From: Nocardia uniformis NBRC 13702
GTDB taxonomy: Bacteria; Actinomycetota; Actinomycetes; Mycobacteriales; Mycobacteriaceae
Length of the DNA: 52,051 nucleotides
Reading direction: 5' to 3'
NCBI RefSeq assembly: GCF_001613345.1
Contig: NZ_BDCE01000116.1
Span: forward strand, 1-52,051
The translations under genes were made by a program, and so were the position numbers. Below the pieces are notes generated by a model. It was not told the DNA's origin. It was given only the letters and a program-made list of their open reading frames with translations, and searched no databases. Each line of letters starts with the position of its first letter. Within the stretch, counting starts at the first letter, position 1. Of this stretch, positions 7,207 through 15,734 are shown piece by piece.

Positions 7207-9293
7207 CGTTCGGCTTCTTTGCGGGCATCGAACACGGGCAACGCGATGATCGTGGCTGTCGTAGGCGAGTCGTCCTGGGCTGGTGCCGGGGTGGGTGCGG
7301 TGTGCTGGTCGGGTTCGGATTGTGGAATGTCGGGACGTGGCCAGTTCGGCGCGCTGGTGGCATGAGTGCGGCCGGTGATTCGCCGCTCGCGTGCGGACGG
7401 TCCGCTGGTGGTGTCCTTTCCCCCCGGCCCTTGTGCTGCTCTGTCGAGCAGATCCGTTGCGGCTCGGGCGATCTGGTCCTGGGTGGGTTTGTCCTGCCCG
7501 CGCGCGGCCAGGGCGGCGCGGGCGTGCTGCCAGGCCGATTCACCGAAAGGTGTGGGGGCGGTGCGCAGATGGGTCCAGCCGACGGTGAGCCAACCGCGGT
7601 CATGGTGGTTGCGGACCCAGACTCGGGACACGTCGTAGGGGTCGTAGTGGACCTCCCACTGCCCCTTGCGGTGTTCGACACCGGAATGCTGGCGGCGAAA
7701 TGGGTTGAGCGCCATGGCATCGTAGGTGCGGTTGTTGATTTTGATGCCGTAGGAGTTGATCGTGCGCCAGGTCGCTGGCAGCAGTTCGATGTAGTCGCCA
7801 GGAGAGAGCGGGACCGGGACGTAGCCGGTGAGTTCGACCATCACCGAATACATTTCGTTCGGTGTCAGTGCGGCGTCGGGGGTCACCGGGTCGCGCAGTC
7901 CTTCATGGGGGCGGTTCTGCCAGACCGCGACGATCCACTCGTCGAGTAGTTCCTGCAGCTCGAGCATTGACCAGACGGCTTGCTGTTCGGCGTTGCGGCC
8001 GCGCCGCTCGACATTGGAACCGACGTAGCCGGCGACATGCTGGGCGAACAACGTGCCGACCGATTCCAGGGTGCGTTCGATCTTGGCCTTGTCGGTGGGG
8101 GTGTCGGGGTGAGCCGGTTGCAGATTGATGCCCAGCGACAGACATGCCGAGCGGAACGTCTTGGACAGGTAGGCCTTGCCGTGATCGACGACGATCGTTT
8201 CCGGGGCGATCACCGGCCGGGCGGCAGCGTCGGCCAGGCGTTGGTCGATCTCGGTGAGCCGTCGATGAGGAAGCACCGACCGCGACATCCGCAACGCGTC
8301 GGACCATCCTGGTCGCATCGGCTCCGGCGTCAACGCCCGGGCCAGCAGCAATGCCGCGTCGACCGCCTTCGTGGTCGGCCGCAGTACCGCCGCCGCGAGG
8401 CTGCGGGTGCGGACGTCGACCAGCCCGGTCAGTTCGACTCGGTCGACGGTGCCGTCGGCGAGCACAACCCGCACATCCAATGGCGTCGAGTCGATCTCCA
8501 CCACCTCGCCTGGTCTGGCAACGCTCACTGTCGCGAACGGTCCGTCGGGCTGCTTGGCCAACGATCTGCGGGTGCGCGCGGAGCCGAGGGTGTGCTTGCC
8601 CGAGGTCAACCGCCCGGCCAGCCGATAAAACGTCGAACGTGCCGGCATCGGCGGGGCATCGGCCCCGTAGGTCTGGGTCAGTAGCGACTCGGTCCGGCGC
8701 ATCAGCCTGGTCCCGGTGCCGGTGGAGGCATCGGTCTCGGACTCGATGACCCGCCGCAACATCGCCACCACACGGTCATCGACTCGTCCGGTCGTCGACT
8801 TCCGCGGCCGATAGCGGCCATCGACGAGACCGAGCAGGCCGTGGTCCTGATATGCCTTGCGCCGCCGCTGCACGGTGATCAGCGTGAGGCTCACCCCGTC
8901 GGCGCTCAGCTCGCTGAGCTTGGCCAATTCCCGTTGCCGCAGTGTGCGGTCCGGACCGTATTCCGGGCGGATCACCGCCGGTGCGGCGCTCTGGGGTCGC
9001 CGGCCGGTGAGGACCTCCACCAGATGGCCCTCCCACCATCTGGCCCGCTCTAGCACCTCCGCCGGAATGCCCTCGAGCACCGGCTCGGCCACCAGCGGTG
9101 GGCGCGCCGCGGCGATCAGCTTCAGCGTGGGATCACTCAACAGCCGTGGCAGCGCCATCATCACCACGGTTCCGGCGCAGTCGAGAAGTCCCACGACCGA
9201 GCCCGTCACCGACGCGAGAACGTATGCGCTGCCAGCGATCTCGAGCGTGTCCCCGACACCGAGCGCGCCGTGCCGTATCCCACCCGCGGTCAT
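7194..9293 (-). CDS. tnsB: TnsB-like DDE transposase (Mu/Tn7 integrase core)
   Basis: 699 residues. An N-terminal helix-turn-helix region (about 110-165, including QRRRKAYQDHG) precedes an rve integrase core with catalytic D268 (VEIDSTPL), D370 (VVDHGKAYL) and E406 (DKAKIERTLE); the D-35-E spacing is classical. A Mu-type C-terminal domain follows, then a disordered Pro/Thr-rich tail that should contact TnsC. TnsB binds the terminal repeats and makes the 3' cuts and strand transfer. Its ATG overlaps the TnsA stop as ATGA. The triad is complete, so the enzyme looks functional. Confidence 0.92.
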   Translation of the reverse strand: MTAGGIRHGALGVGDTLEIAGSAYVLASVTGSVVGLLDCAGTVVMMALPRLLSDPTLKLIAAARPPLVAEPVLEGIPAEVLERARWWEGHLVEVLTGRRPQSAAPAVIRPEYGPDRTLRQRELAKLSELSADGVSLTLITVQRRRKAYQDHGLLGLVDGRYRPRKSTTGRVDDRVVAMLRRVIESETDASTGTGTRLMRRTESLLTQTYGADAPPMPARSTFYRLAGRLTSGKHTLGSARTRRSLAKQPDGPFATVSVARPGEVVEIDSTPLDVRVVLADGTVDRVELTGLVDVRTRSLAAAVLRPTTKAVDAALLLARALTPEPMRPGWSDALRMSRSVLPHRRLTEIDQRLADAAARPVIAPETIVVDHGKAYLSKTFRSACLSLGINLQPAHPDTPTDKAKIERTLESVGTLFAQHVAGYVGSNVERRGRNAEQQAVWSMLELQELLDEWIVAVWQNRPHEGLRDPVTPDAALTPNEMYSVMVELTGYVPVPLSPGDYIELLPATWRTINSYGIKINNRTYDAMALNPFRRQHSGVEHRKGQWEVHYDPYDVSRVWVRNHHDRGWLTVGWTHLRTAPTPFGESAWQHARAALAARGQDKPTQDQIARAATDLLDRAAQGPGGKDTTSGPSARERRITGRTHATSAPNWPRPDIPQSEPDQHTAPTPAPAQDDSPTTATIIALPVFDARKEAERWPF

Positions 9294-10084
9294 GGTCGGG
9301 TCCTGAGCAGGGTCCGCTCGTTCAGTAATTCACCGGCCAGGTCCGCGATGAGGTGACCGGTCCACAACAGGTGAAAAAGCGTCGGTAGCACCGCGATTGG
9401 ATCACCCACCGCCCGGCAGCCCTGCGACAACTCCCGCTCCGCCGTGAATACCGACGCCAGCCTCGATGCCGACGGCTCGACATGGTTGCGGGGATGCCGA
9501 TAACCCGAGAGCCACCGCAGATTCGCCGCGAGTACCGCATCCACCACACCGACTCGACGGAAATGCCATCCGACCAGTTCACACGCTCGCGCGGTCACCA
9601 CGAACACTTCCGCGTCGCCAGCCTCGACACGGTCCTCGGCACGAACATCGACAACCGCGACCGCACCACCGTGATAACGCACTAGAAAGTCTGGAACGTG
9701 ACGCCGCCAACGGCTGGCGTCCCTCCAGTACAACCAAAACGGCTGCGACACAACCAACATCACGCACGGGTCCGCATCCAGCAGCATGAGATTGTCACGC
9801 TCAAGCCAGGACTCGTACCCGACGTGGGTTCGAGAACGCGAAAGCCACCACCAGCCCGAACAACTCCGCTGTCCCCGATACGACGGAAACGACCGAACCG
9901 GCCGCCCCGAACACCGCAGCAAAAGATGCCAGTGCGTCATCAGCGGGCCACGGACACACTCTCCGTCGTCAGCCACGAACTCGACTTCGAACTGCTCACT
10001 CCCGATCGACGAACCGGCAGCGAGCACCACGCTCGACACAGCCAGGACGATATGCCCGTGCATCAAACACACCGAGACAGCCAC
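9290..10084 (-). CDS. tnsA: TnsA-like heteromeric transposase endonuclease subunit
   Basis: Up to 264 residues from GTG 10084; starts further in (for example near residue 30) are equally possible because family similarity begins around GRPVRSFPSYRGQR. The PD-(D/E)xK fold shows YESWLERD with E91/E95, HVPDFLV with D132, and VVDVR at 144-148. The position expected to hold the catalytic lysine is Arg148. TnsA makes the 5' cuts at transposon ends and works with TnsB, enabling cut-and-paste rather than replicative movement. It lies first in the transposon operon, next to the right end. The family is confident; the start is not. Confidence 0.8.
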   Translation of the reverse strand: MAVSVCLMHGHIVLAVSSVVLAAGSSIGSEQFEVEFVADDGECVRGPLMTHWHLLLRCSGRPVRSFPSYRGQRSCSGWWWLSRSRTHVGYESWLERDNLMLLDADPCVMLVVSQPFWLYWRDASRWRRHVPDFLVRYHGGAVAVVDVRAEDRVEAGDAEVFVVTARACELVGWHFRRVGVVDAVLAANLRWLSGYRHPRNHVEPSASRLASVFTAERELSQGCRAVGDPIAVLPTLFHLLWTGHLIADLAGELLNERTLLRTRP

Positions 10085-10090
10085 GCCGAT

Positions 10091-10108
10091 ACATCAGGTC
10101 AATGGGAC
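10091..10108 (-). repeat. subterminal TnsB-site-like repeat, right end
   Basis: Read inward from the right end this is GTCCCATTGACCTGATGT, matching the inner part of the right terminal repeat with one base missing. It lies two bases from the terminal repeat. A poorer third match may occur at 10060-10078. Confidence 0.7.
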
Positions 10109-10109
10109 T

Positions 10110-10134
10110 ACATCAGATCAACTGGGACAGGACA
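10110..10134 (-). repeat. right terminal inverted repeat of the Tn7-like element
   Basis: On the minus strand it begins TGTCCTGTCCCAGTTGAT and ends CTGATGT, pairing with 5386-5410 at 22 of 25 positions. The outermost TGT/ACA is typical of Tn7-like ends. Confidence 0.9.
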
Positions 10135-10566
10135 TGACCGATTGCTTGTGGGTTGCTGGTGCTTGAAACCCTCCTGCGTGTCGGGAATTCGACACGCCGA
10201 AGATCAGTAGCGATCGCCCGCTCGATGCAAGGCGGCTCACTGGTGCGTGCCCGCCAAATGAAGCTGTGGTCGCCTGGGCTGAAGGGGACTGGTGCAGCAT
10301 CTAGACCATGCCACTGTGCTCATGATTCAGCTGATGGTGGAGCGGCTGCGGTGAACCTCGCGGGCCGTCGTAGAGATGAGTCGCCGCTCGATTTTGTTGG
10401 GGGTACATGCGGTCGCGTTGTGGGGATTCTTGCGGCGGCGAATCTGGCACGAATCCGCTGGTAGAAGGAATTTACTGACGATGGTTCGGCATCCCCGCAT
10501 GTGACCGTTTTTGTGACCGTTTTCAGCGTGACGAGCCGGGATTTGGGCTGATCTCCAGTTATGGAC
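10135..10566. other. non-coding flank between transposon and glcB
   Basis: No supportable gene. It holds a short perfect palindrome with arms GCGTGTCG at 10176-10183 and CGACACGC at 10190-10197, and an 11-base tandem direct repeat GTGACCGTTTT at 10501-10511 and 10513-10523. Reading frames on both strands have no recognisable domain. The region is probably the right junction of the island. Confidence 0.4.
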
Positions 10567-10602
10567 GAGGCCCCACTCCGGATATTTCCGGTGCGGGGCC
10601 TC
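10567..10602 (-). terminator. putative terminator of glcB
   Basis: GAGGCCCC at 10567-10574 pairs with GGGGCCTC at 10595-10602, with further pairing inside (CCGG/CCGG). It lies about 50 bases beyond the glcB stop. There is no strong T tract, as is common in actinobacteria. Confidence 0.65.
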
Positions 10603-10650
10603 GACCATGAAAGAGCTGCTAGGAGCTACTTTTCAGGGGCTTCTAACGTA

Positions 10651-12840
10651 CTACGCGCAGAACTTAGCGTTGTACTCCTTCGCCTCACGGCGACGGCGGT
10701 GCAGGATGGGCTCGGTGTAGCCGTTGGGCTGCTTGGTGCCCTCGAGCACCAGCTCCTTGGCCGCCTGGAAGGCAATGCTGGCCGCGAAGTCCGGAGCCAT
10801 CGGACGGTAGCTCCCGTCACCGGCGTTCTGCCGGTCGACGATCGGCGCCATGCGCTCCAGCGACGCGACCACATCGTCCTCCGAGACAATGCCGTGGCGC
10901 AGCCAGTTGGCCACCTGCTGGCTGGAGATACGCAGGGTGGCGCGGTCCTCCATCAGGCCGACATCCTTGATATCGGGCACCTTGGAGCAGCCGACGCCCT
11001 GGTCGATCCAGCGCACCACGTACCCGAGCATGCTCTGGGAGTTATTGTCGAGCTCCTCCTGGATTTCCTCGGCCGACCAGGTCGGGTCGGCGGCGAGGGG
11101 GATCTCCAGGATCTGATCGACGGTGGCGCGCGGGCCGCCCTTGGCGATCTCGGCCTGGCGCTTGAACACATCCACCAGGTGGTAGTGGGTGGCGTGCAGG
11201 GTCGCGGCGGTCGGCGACGGCACCCATGCGGTGTTCGCACCGGCCTTCGGGTGGCCGATCTTCTGGACCAGCATATCGGCCATCAGATCGGGCATGGCCC
11301 ACATGCCCTTGCCGATCTGCGCCTTACCGGGCAGCCCTGTCGCGATACCGGTGTCGACATTCCAGTCCTCGTAGGACTTGATCCACTGCTGGCCCTTCAT
11401 CTCGGCCTTGCGGACCATCGGCCCGGCCTCCATGGAGGTGTGGATCTCATCGCCGGTGCGGTCGAGGAAGCCGGTATTGATGAAGACCACGCGATCGGAG
11501 GCGGCGTGGATGGACGCCTTCAGGTTGACGGTGGTGCGACGCTCCTCGTCCATGATGCCGACCTTGAGCGTATTGCGCGGCAGGTCGAGGGCGTCCTCGA
11601 TCCGGCCGAACAGCTCATTGGTGAAGGCCACCTCGTCCGGACCGTGCATCTTCGGCTTCACGATGTAGATGGAGCCGGTGCGGGTGTTCTTCAGCTGGGT
11701 GTCGCCACCCAGGGCGTGCTTGGCGATCAGAACGGTGAGCAGGCCGTCCATAATGCCCTCACCGATCTCGTTGCCGTCGGCGTCGAGGATGGCGTCGGAG
11801 GTCATGAGGTGGCCGACATTGCGCACGAATAGCAGCGAACGGCCGTGCAGTACCAGGTCACTGCCATCGAGCGCGGTGTAGACCCGGTCGGGGTTCATGG
11901 TGCGGGTGAAGGTCTTGCCGCCCTTGGACACCTCTTCGGCCAGATCGCCCTTCATCAGGCCGAGCCAGTTGCGGTAGCAGAGGGTCTTGTCCTCGGCGTC
12001 CACGGCCGCGACCGAATCCTCGAAGTCCATGATGGTGGTCACGGCGGATTCGAGCACGAGGTCCTTGACGCCCGCGGTGTCGGTCGAGCCGACCGGCGAC
12101 TCCGGATCGATCTGGATCTCGATGTGCAAGCCGTTGTGCTTCAGCAGGATCGAGGTCGGGTTCGCCGGATCGCCCAGGTAGCCGACCAGCGCCGACGCAT
12201 CGGCCAGGCCGATATCGGTGCCGTCCTCGAGGCCGACCTCCAGTTCACCGTCGACGATCGAGTACTTGGTGGTGCCCAGGTGTGAGCCGGTGATCAGCGG
12301 CACGGCGTCATCGAGGAAATTGCGCGCCCATTCGATGACCTTGTCACCGCGGACCTTGTTGTAGCCGGTGCCCTTCTCCGCGCCGCCCGCCTCGGAGATG
12401 GCGTCGGTGCCGTAGAGCGCGTCATACAGCGAGCCCCAGCGCGCGTTCGCCGCATTGATGGCGAAGCGGGCGTTCATGACCGGCACGACGAGCTGCGGGC
12501 CCGCCTGCGCGGCGATTTCGGTGTCCACGTTCTCCGTGCCGATCGCGAAGTCGGCCGGTTCGGGACGTAGGTAGCCGATCTCGGTCAGGAACTGCTTGTA
12601 GGCAGCCTTGTCGTAGCCGGCGCCGGGGTGGGCGCGGTGCCACTCGTCGATCTTGGCCTGGATGTCGTCGCGTTCGGCGAGCAGTGCTCGGTTACGGGGA
12701 GCGAGGTCGTTGATGACGGCCTCGGCACCCGACCAGAACGCGGCGGAGTCTACGCCGGTACCGGGAAGTGCCTCGTTCTCCACGAAATCGTGAAGAACGC
12801 GCGCGACCTGGAGCCCGCCGACCTGAATCCGCTCTGTCAT
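10651..12840 (-). CDS. glcB: malate synthase G
   Basis: 729 residues, the normal length for the monomeric G isoform. It condenses glyoxylate and acetyl-CoA to malate in the glyoxylate bypass. Family-typical stretches run throughout, including TTIMDFEDSVAAVDAEDK (acetyl-CoA/Mg region with Glu and Asp ligands), TGFLDRTGDEIHTSMEAG and GKGMWAMPD. The ATG at 12840 is preceded by GAGGCAG. It is monocistronic, with a divergent SDR gene upstream. In M. tuberculosis the equivalent gene (Rv1837c) opens the conserved block seen further right in this window, so glcB marks the left border of the ancestral chromosome. Confidence 0.97.
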   Translation of the reverse strand: MTERIQVGGLQVARVLHDFVENEALPGTGVDSAAFWSGAEAVINDLAPRNRALLAERDDIQAKIDEWHRAHPGAGYDKAAYKQFLTEIGYLRPEPADFAIGTENVDTEIAAQAGPQLVVPVMNARFAINAANARWGSLYDALYGTDAISEAGGAEKGTGYNKVRGDKVIEWARNFLDDAVPLITGSHLGTTKYSIVDGELEVGLEDGTDIGLADASALVGYLGDPANPTSILLKHNGLHIEIQIDPESPVGSTDTAGVKDLVLESAVTTIMDFEDSVAAVDAEDKTLCYRNWLGLMKGDLAEEVSKGGKTFTRTMNPDRVYTALDGSDLVLHGRSLLFVRNVGHLMTSDAILDADGNEIGEGIMDGLLTVLIAKHALGGDTQLKNTRTGSIYIVKPKMHGPDEVAFTNELFGRIEDALDLPRNTLKVGIMDEERRTTVNLKASIHAASDRVVFINTGFLDRTGDEIHTSMEAGPMVRKAEMKGQQWIKSYEDWNVDTGIATGLPGKAQIGKGMWAMPDLMADMLVQKIGHPKAGANTAWVPSPTAATLHATHYHLVDVFKRQAEIAKGGPRATVDQILEIPLAADPTWSAEEIQEELDNNSQSMLGYVVRWIDQGVGCSKVPDIKDVGLMEDRATLRISSQQVANWLRHGIVSEDDVVASLERMAPIVDRQNAGDGSYRPMAPDFAASIAFQAAKELVLEGTKQPNGYTEPILHRRRREAKEYNAKFCA

Positions 12841-12965
12841 CTACTGCCTCGTTTCGAGAAGACGGGTGAAAAAAGTACGCCCGTCATGTTACTCGCGGGT
12901 ATGTGGCGGTCGTGCGCGGTCCCTGTGTTTCGCGGTTGCCCGGCGGGTCTTGATTGTATCGTCCG

Positions 12966-12980
12966 GTACATTTAATGTAC
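12966..12980. promoter_or_regulatory. palindromic operator candidate upstream of the SDR-TetR operon
   Basis: GTACATTTAATGTAC is a perfect 6-3-6 inverted repeat 44 bases before the SDR start at 13024, a usual position for TetR autoregulation. The TetR gene is second in the operon, so it is the likely binder (inference). Confidence 0.6.
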
Positions 12981-13023
12981 TGCTTGGAACATTTGTGTAG
13001 CTCGGAACGTGAAGGTGCGGCCC

Positions 13024-13770
13024 ATGGGAAAGTCCTTGTCAGGCAAGGTTGCTGTGGTGACCGGGGGCAGTCGCGGGCTGGGACGGGAGATGGTCCTCGC
13101 ATTCGCGGAAGCCGGGGCCGACGTGGTGATCGCCAGTCGAAAGTTCGACGCATGTGACGCACTCGCCACGGAGGTGCGAGAGCAGTACGGGCAGAAAGCG
13201 CTGCCGGTGGCCTGCAATGTGGGCGTGTGGGAGCAGTGCGATGAACTCGTCGCGGCCGCCTACGCGGAGTTCGGCCGGGTCGACGTCCTGGTGAACAACG
13301 CGGGCATGTCGCTGCTGTACCCGAGCCTGGATCAGGTCACCGAGGCCATGTTCGACAAGATCATCGCCACCAATCTCAGGGGTGCGTTCCGGCTGTCGGC
13401 GCTCATCGGGGCGCGCATGGCCGCGGCGGGCGGTGGATCGATTGTCAATATCTCGTCGATGGAGGCCAGCCACCCCGAACCCATGGCCGTGCCCTATGCG
13501 GCGGCCAAGGCCGGGTTGGAGGCGCTGTCGGGCGGTCTGGCTCAGACCTATGGGCCGACGGTGCGGGTCAACACGATTCGCTGCGGGCCCTTCGATACCG
13601 ATATCGCCAAGGCCTGGCCGCCGGAAATGAAGGACGCCCTCGCCCAGCACACCGCGCTACGCCGCATCGGCGCCCCCACCGATATCGTCGGAGCCGCACT
13701 GTTCTTCGCCTCCGATGCCTCGGCCTTTGCGACCGGAGCGATCCTCGCCCTCGACGGCGGCTGGCGGTGA
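13024..13770 (+). CDS. short-chain dehydrogenase/reductase
   Basis: 248 residues from ATG 13024, which has GAAGG 8 bases upstream; a GTG at 13009 is a weaker alternative. A classical SDR Rossmann fold shows the TGGSRGLG cofactor loop near the N-terminus, NNAG, a Ser in NISSMEAS and the catalytic Tyr/Lys in YAAAK. It ends with the usual ALDGGWR. It oxidises or reduces an alcohol/ketone with NAD(P). The stop overlaps the next gene (GTGA), and the acyl-CoA dehydrogenase two genes on suggests a fatty-acid, steroid or related acyl-CoA catabolic step. Substrate unknown. Confidence 0.92.
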   Translation: MGKSLSGKVAVVTGGSRGLGREMVLAFAEAGADVVIASRKFDACDALATEVREQYGQKALPVACNVGVWEQCDELVAAAYAEFGRVDVLVNNAGMSLLYPSLDQVTEAMFDKIIATNLRGAFRLSALIGARMAAAGGGSIVNISSMEASHPEPMAVPYAAAKAGLEALSGGLAQTYGPTVRVNTIRCGPFDTDIAKAWPPEMKDALAQHTALRRIGAPTDIVGAALFFASDASAFATGAILALDGGWR

Positions 13771-14408
13771 CCGTCGAACCGGCCCGCCGTCGCGGCCGAC
13801 CACCCGCCTCCGAGGTCAATCCGGGCGAGACCCGGGAAAAGATCATGCGGGCGGCGATGGAACTGTTCGCGGAGAAGGGATTCCACGCCACCAGCGTCGC
13901 CGAGATCGGCGATCGGGCCGGAATCCAACGCGGGGCGCTGTACTACCACATCGGCTCCAAGGAAGAACTGCTCTTCCAGGTCCGGCGCGGTTACACCCAG
14001 CTCATGCTGGACGAGGCGGCCCGGATCGCGGACGGTGACGACGAACCGGTCATCAAGCTGCGCAATCTGATTCGCGGCCACGTCCGCCTCATTATCGAGC
14101 ACCGGCACGAGGTCACCATCGCCCTGCGGGACGCCGGGGCATTGACCGGCGAACGCGCCGCCGATCTCCAGGTACTGCGCGATGGTATCCAGCGGTCGTG
14201 GCAGCGCGTGGTCGACGACGGATACGCGGCGGGCCTGCTGCGCACCAACGACCATGTGGTCACCAAAAGCGTTGTGGCCATGCTGAATATGGTCAGCGCC
14301 TGGTACAGCGAAGACGGTGCCTACGGCCCCGACCAGATCGCCGACATTCTCACCACCACCATCTTCGACGGTGTCGCGGCACCGGCCGGACACACAAGGA
14401 AAGGCTGA
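13767..14408 (+). CDS. TetR-family transcriptional repressor
   Basis: 213 residues from GTG 13767, overlapping the SDR stop by four bases. The N-terminal helix-turn-helix is clear: TREKIMRAAMELFAEKGFHATSV followed by IGDRAGIQRGALYYHIGSKEEL. The C-terminal half is a helical ligand-binding domain of unknown specificity. It sits between an SDR and an acyl-CoA dehydrogenase in one operon, so it probably senses a CoA ester or substrate of that pathway and represses from the palindrome at 12966-12980. That regulatory link is inferred. Confidence 0.93.
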   Translation: MTVEPARRRGRPPASEVNPGETREKIMRAAMELFAEKGFHATSVAEIGDRAGIQRGALYYHIGSKEELLFQVRRGYTQLMLDEAARIADGDDEPVIKLRNLIRGHVRLIIEHRHEVTIALRDAGALTGERAADLQVLRDGIQRSWQRVVDDGYAAGLLRTNDHVVTKSVVAMLNMVSAWYSEDGAYGPDQIADILTTTIFDGVAAPAGHTRKG

Positions 14409-14410
14409 CC

Positions 14411-15700
14411 ATGGCTTGGGATTTCGAGACCGACCCGGAGTATCAGAAGAAACTGGACTGGGTGGCGGAGTTCGTCAAGGCCGAGGTGGAACCCCTCGAC
14501 CTGCTCTACCCGAATCCTTACGACCGTGCCGATCCGGAGATCCGGGCGCTCATGAAACCGTTGCAGGCCAAGGTGAAAGAGCAGGGCCTGTGGGCCTGCC
14601 ATCTCGGCCCCGAACTCGGCGGCCCCGGCTACGGGCAGCTCAAACTGGCGCTGCTCAACGAGGTGATCGGCACCTCCATCTGGGCTCCGCTGGTATTCGG
14701 TTGTCAGGCACCGGATTCCGGCAATGCCGAGATCCTCGCCCACTTCGGCACCCCGGAGCAGAAGGCGAAATACCTGCAGCCGCTACTCGATGGTGAAATC
14801 GGTTCCTGCTACGTCATGACCGAACCCACCGGTGGTTCCGATCCGACGTCCTTCAAGACCCTTGCCGTGCGTGACGGTGACGACTGGGTCATCAATGGCG
14901 AGAAGTGGTTCAACTCGGCAGCCGCGAACGCCGCCTTCCATATCGTCATGGTCGTCACCGACCCGGAGGCGGAACCGCACAAGCGGCTGTCTATGTTCAT
15001 CGTCCCCGCCGGTACGCCCGGCCTGGAGATCGTGAAGAACTTCACCGTCCCCGGTTTCAGTGAGCACGAGGGCCACCTGCGCTTCACCGATGTGCGCGTT
15101 CCCGCCGACCATCTGCTCGGCGCGGAGGGGCTCGGCTTCATTGTCGCCCAGACCCGCCTCGGCGGCGGCCGAGTTCACCACGCCATGCGCACGGTTGCCA
15201 TGGTGCGCAAGGCATTCGACATGATGTGCGAGCGCGCCGTCTCCCGCCCCATGCGCAAGGGCGTCCTCGGCGGATTCCAGATGACCCAGGAGAAGATCGC
15301 CGAGAGCTGGATCGAAATGGAGCAGTTCCGGCTGCTCGTGCTGCGCACCGCCTGGCGCATCGACAAGGAGCAGGACTACCGCAAGGTGCGCCATGACATT
15401 GCCGCCATCAAGGTGGCCATGCCGAAGGTCATGCACGATATCGCCCAGCGCGCCATGCACCTGCACGGCGCGATCGGCGTCAGCACCGACCTGCCGTTCG
15501 TCGACATGATGAATTACGCCCAGGTCATGGCCATCGCCGACGGCCCCACCGAGGTCCACAAGATCACCCTCGCCAAGGAGGTGCTCAAGACCTACGCGCC
15601 CGGCGACCCGGTATACCCGAGCGGGTACCGTCCGGGGTTGCGCGAGAAGGCGCGGGAACTGGTGGCGCGGCGACTGGAGAACACCGTCGGCAATCTCTGA
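14411..15700 (+). CDS. acyl-CoA dehydrogenase
   Basis: 429 residues from ATG 14411, two bases after the TetR stop, with AAGGAAAGG upstream; an earlier in-frame start would overlap TetR and is rejected. FAD-dependent family features include CYVMTEPTGGSDPT (FAD contact), GEKWFNSAA, the Arg-rich QTRLGGGRVHHAMRT and the C-terminal IADGPTEVHKITLAKEVLK. Its length and sequence resemble the longer ACAD11-like group rather than short-chain butyryl-CoA dehydrogenases. It introduces an alpha-beta double bond in an acyl-CoA, passing electrons to ETF. It completes the SDR-TetR-ACAD operon. Confidence 0.94.
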   Translation: MAWDFETDPEYQKKLDWVAEFVKAEVEPLDLLYPNPYDRADPEIRALMKPLQAKVKEQGLWACHLGPELGGPGYGQLKLALLNEVIGTSIWAPLVFGCQAPDSGNAEILAHFGTPEQKAKYLQPLLDGEIGSCYVMTEPTGGSDPTSFKTLAVRDGDDWVINGEKWFNSAAANAAFHIVMVVTDPEAEPHKRLSMFIVPAGTPGLEIVKNFTVPGFSEHEGHLRFTDVRVPADHLLGAEGLGFIVAQTRLGGGRVHHAMRTVAMVRKAFDMMCERAVSRPMRKGVLGGFQMTQEKIAESWIEMEQFRLLVLRTAWRIDKEQDYRKVRHDIAAIKVAMPKVMHDIAQRAMHLHGAIGVSTDLPFVDMMNYAQVMAIADGPTEVHKITLAKEVLKTYAPGDPVYPSGYRPGLREKARELVARRLENTVGNL

Positions 15701-15734
15701 GTCAGCGGTGGAGGTGGCGCGCAGCCGCGTCACC

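Larger units (their letters stand above)
5386..10134. mobile_element. minimal Tn7-like transposon (tnsA-tnsB-tnsC-tniQ), 4749 bp
   Basis: The element is bounded by 25-bp imperfect terminal inverted repeats, 5386-5410 and 10110-10134, both beginning 5'-TGTCC and ending TGATGT when read inward, with three mismatches. Inside are four minus-strand genes with overlapping ends: TnsA-like endonuclease, DDE transposase TnsB, AAA+ TnsC and TniQ. No tnsE, no second TniQ/TnsD, no CRISPR-Cas and no passenger gene is present. The bases next to the two ends (gcact on the left, tgacc on the right) are not a duplicated target. Element type follows from gene content and order; activity is unknown. Confidence 0.9.

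Noticed and set aside
6185..7720. Extended minus frame upstream of tniQ
   Set aside because: It overlaps tnsC and tnsB in a shifted frame and has shadow composition; TniQ similarity begins at the TTG at 6184.
10135..10320. Possible tRNA or attachment site beside the transposon
   Set aside because: The only structure is an 8-bp hairpin at 10176-10197; no cloverleaf or CCA-like end could be built.
10327..10608. Minus frame suggestive of a phage integrase C-terminus
   Set aside because: Only the short NGHKNGH resemblance was noticed. No catalytic Arg/His/Tyr motif is present, and the repeat in the DNA explains the repeated residues.
10561..11832. 423-residue plus-strand frame opposite glcB
   Set aside because: It is the complement of a very well conserved malate synthase gene and has no domain of its own.
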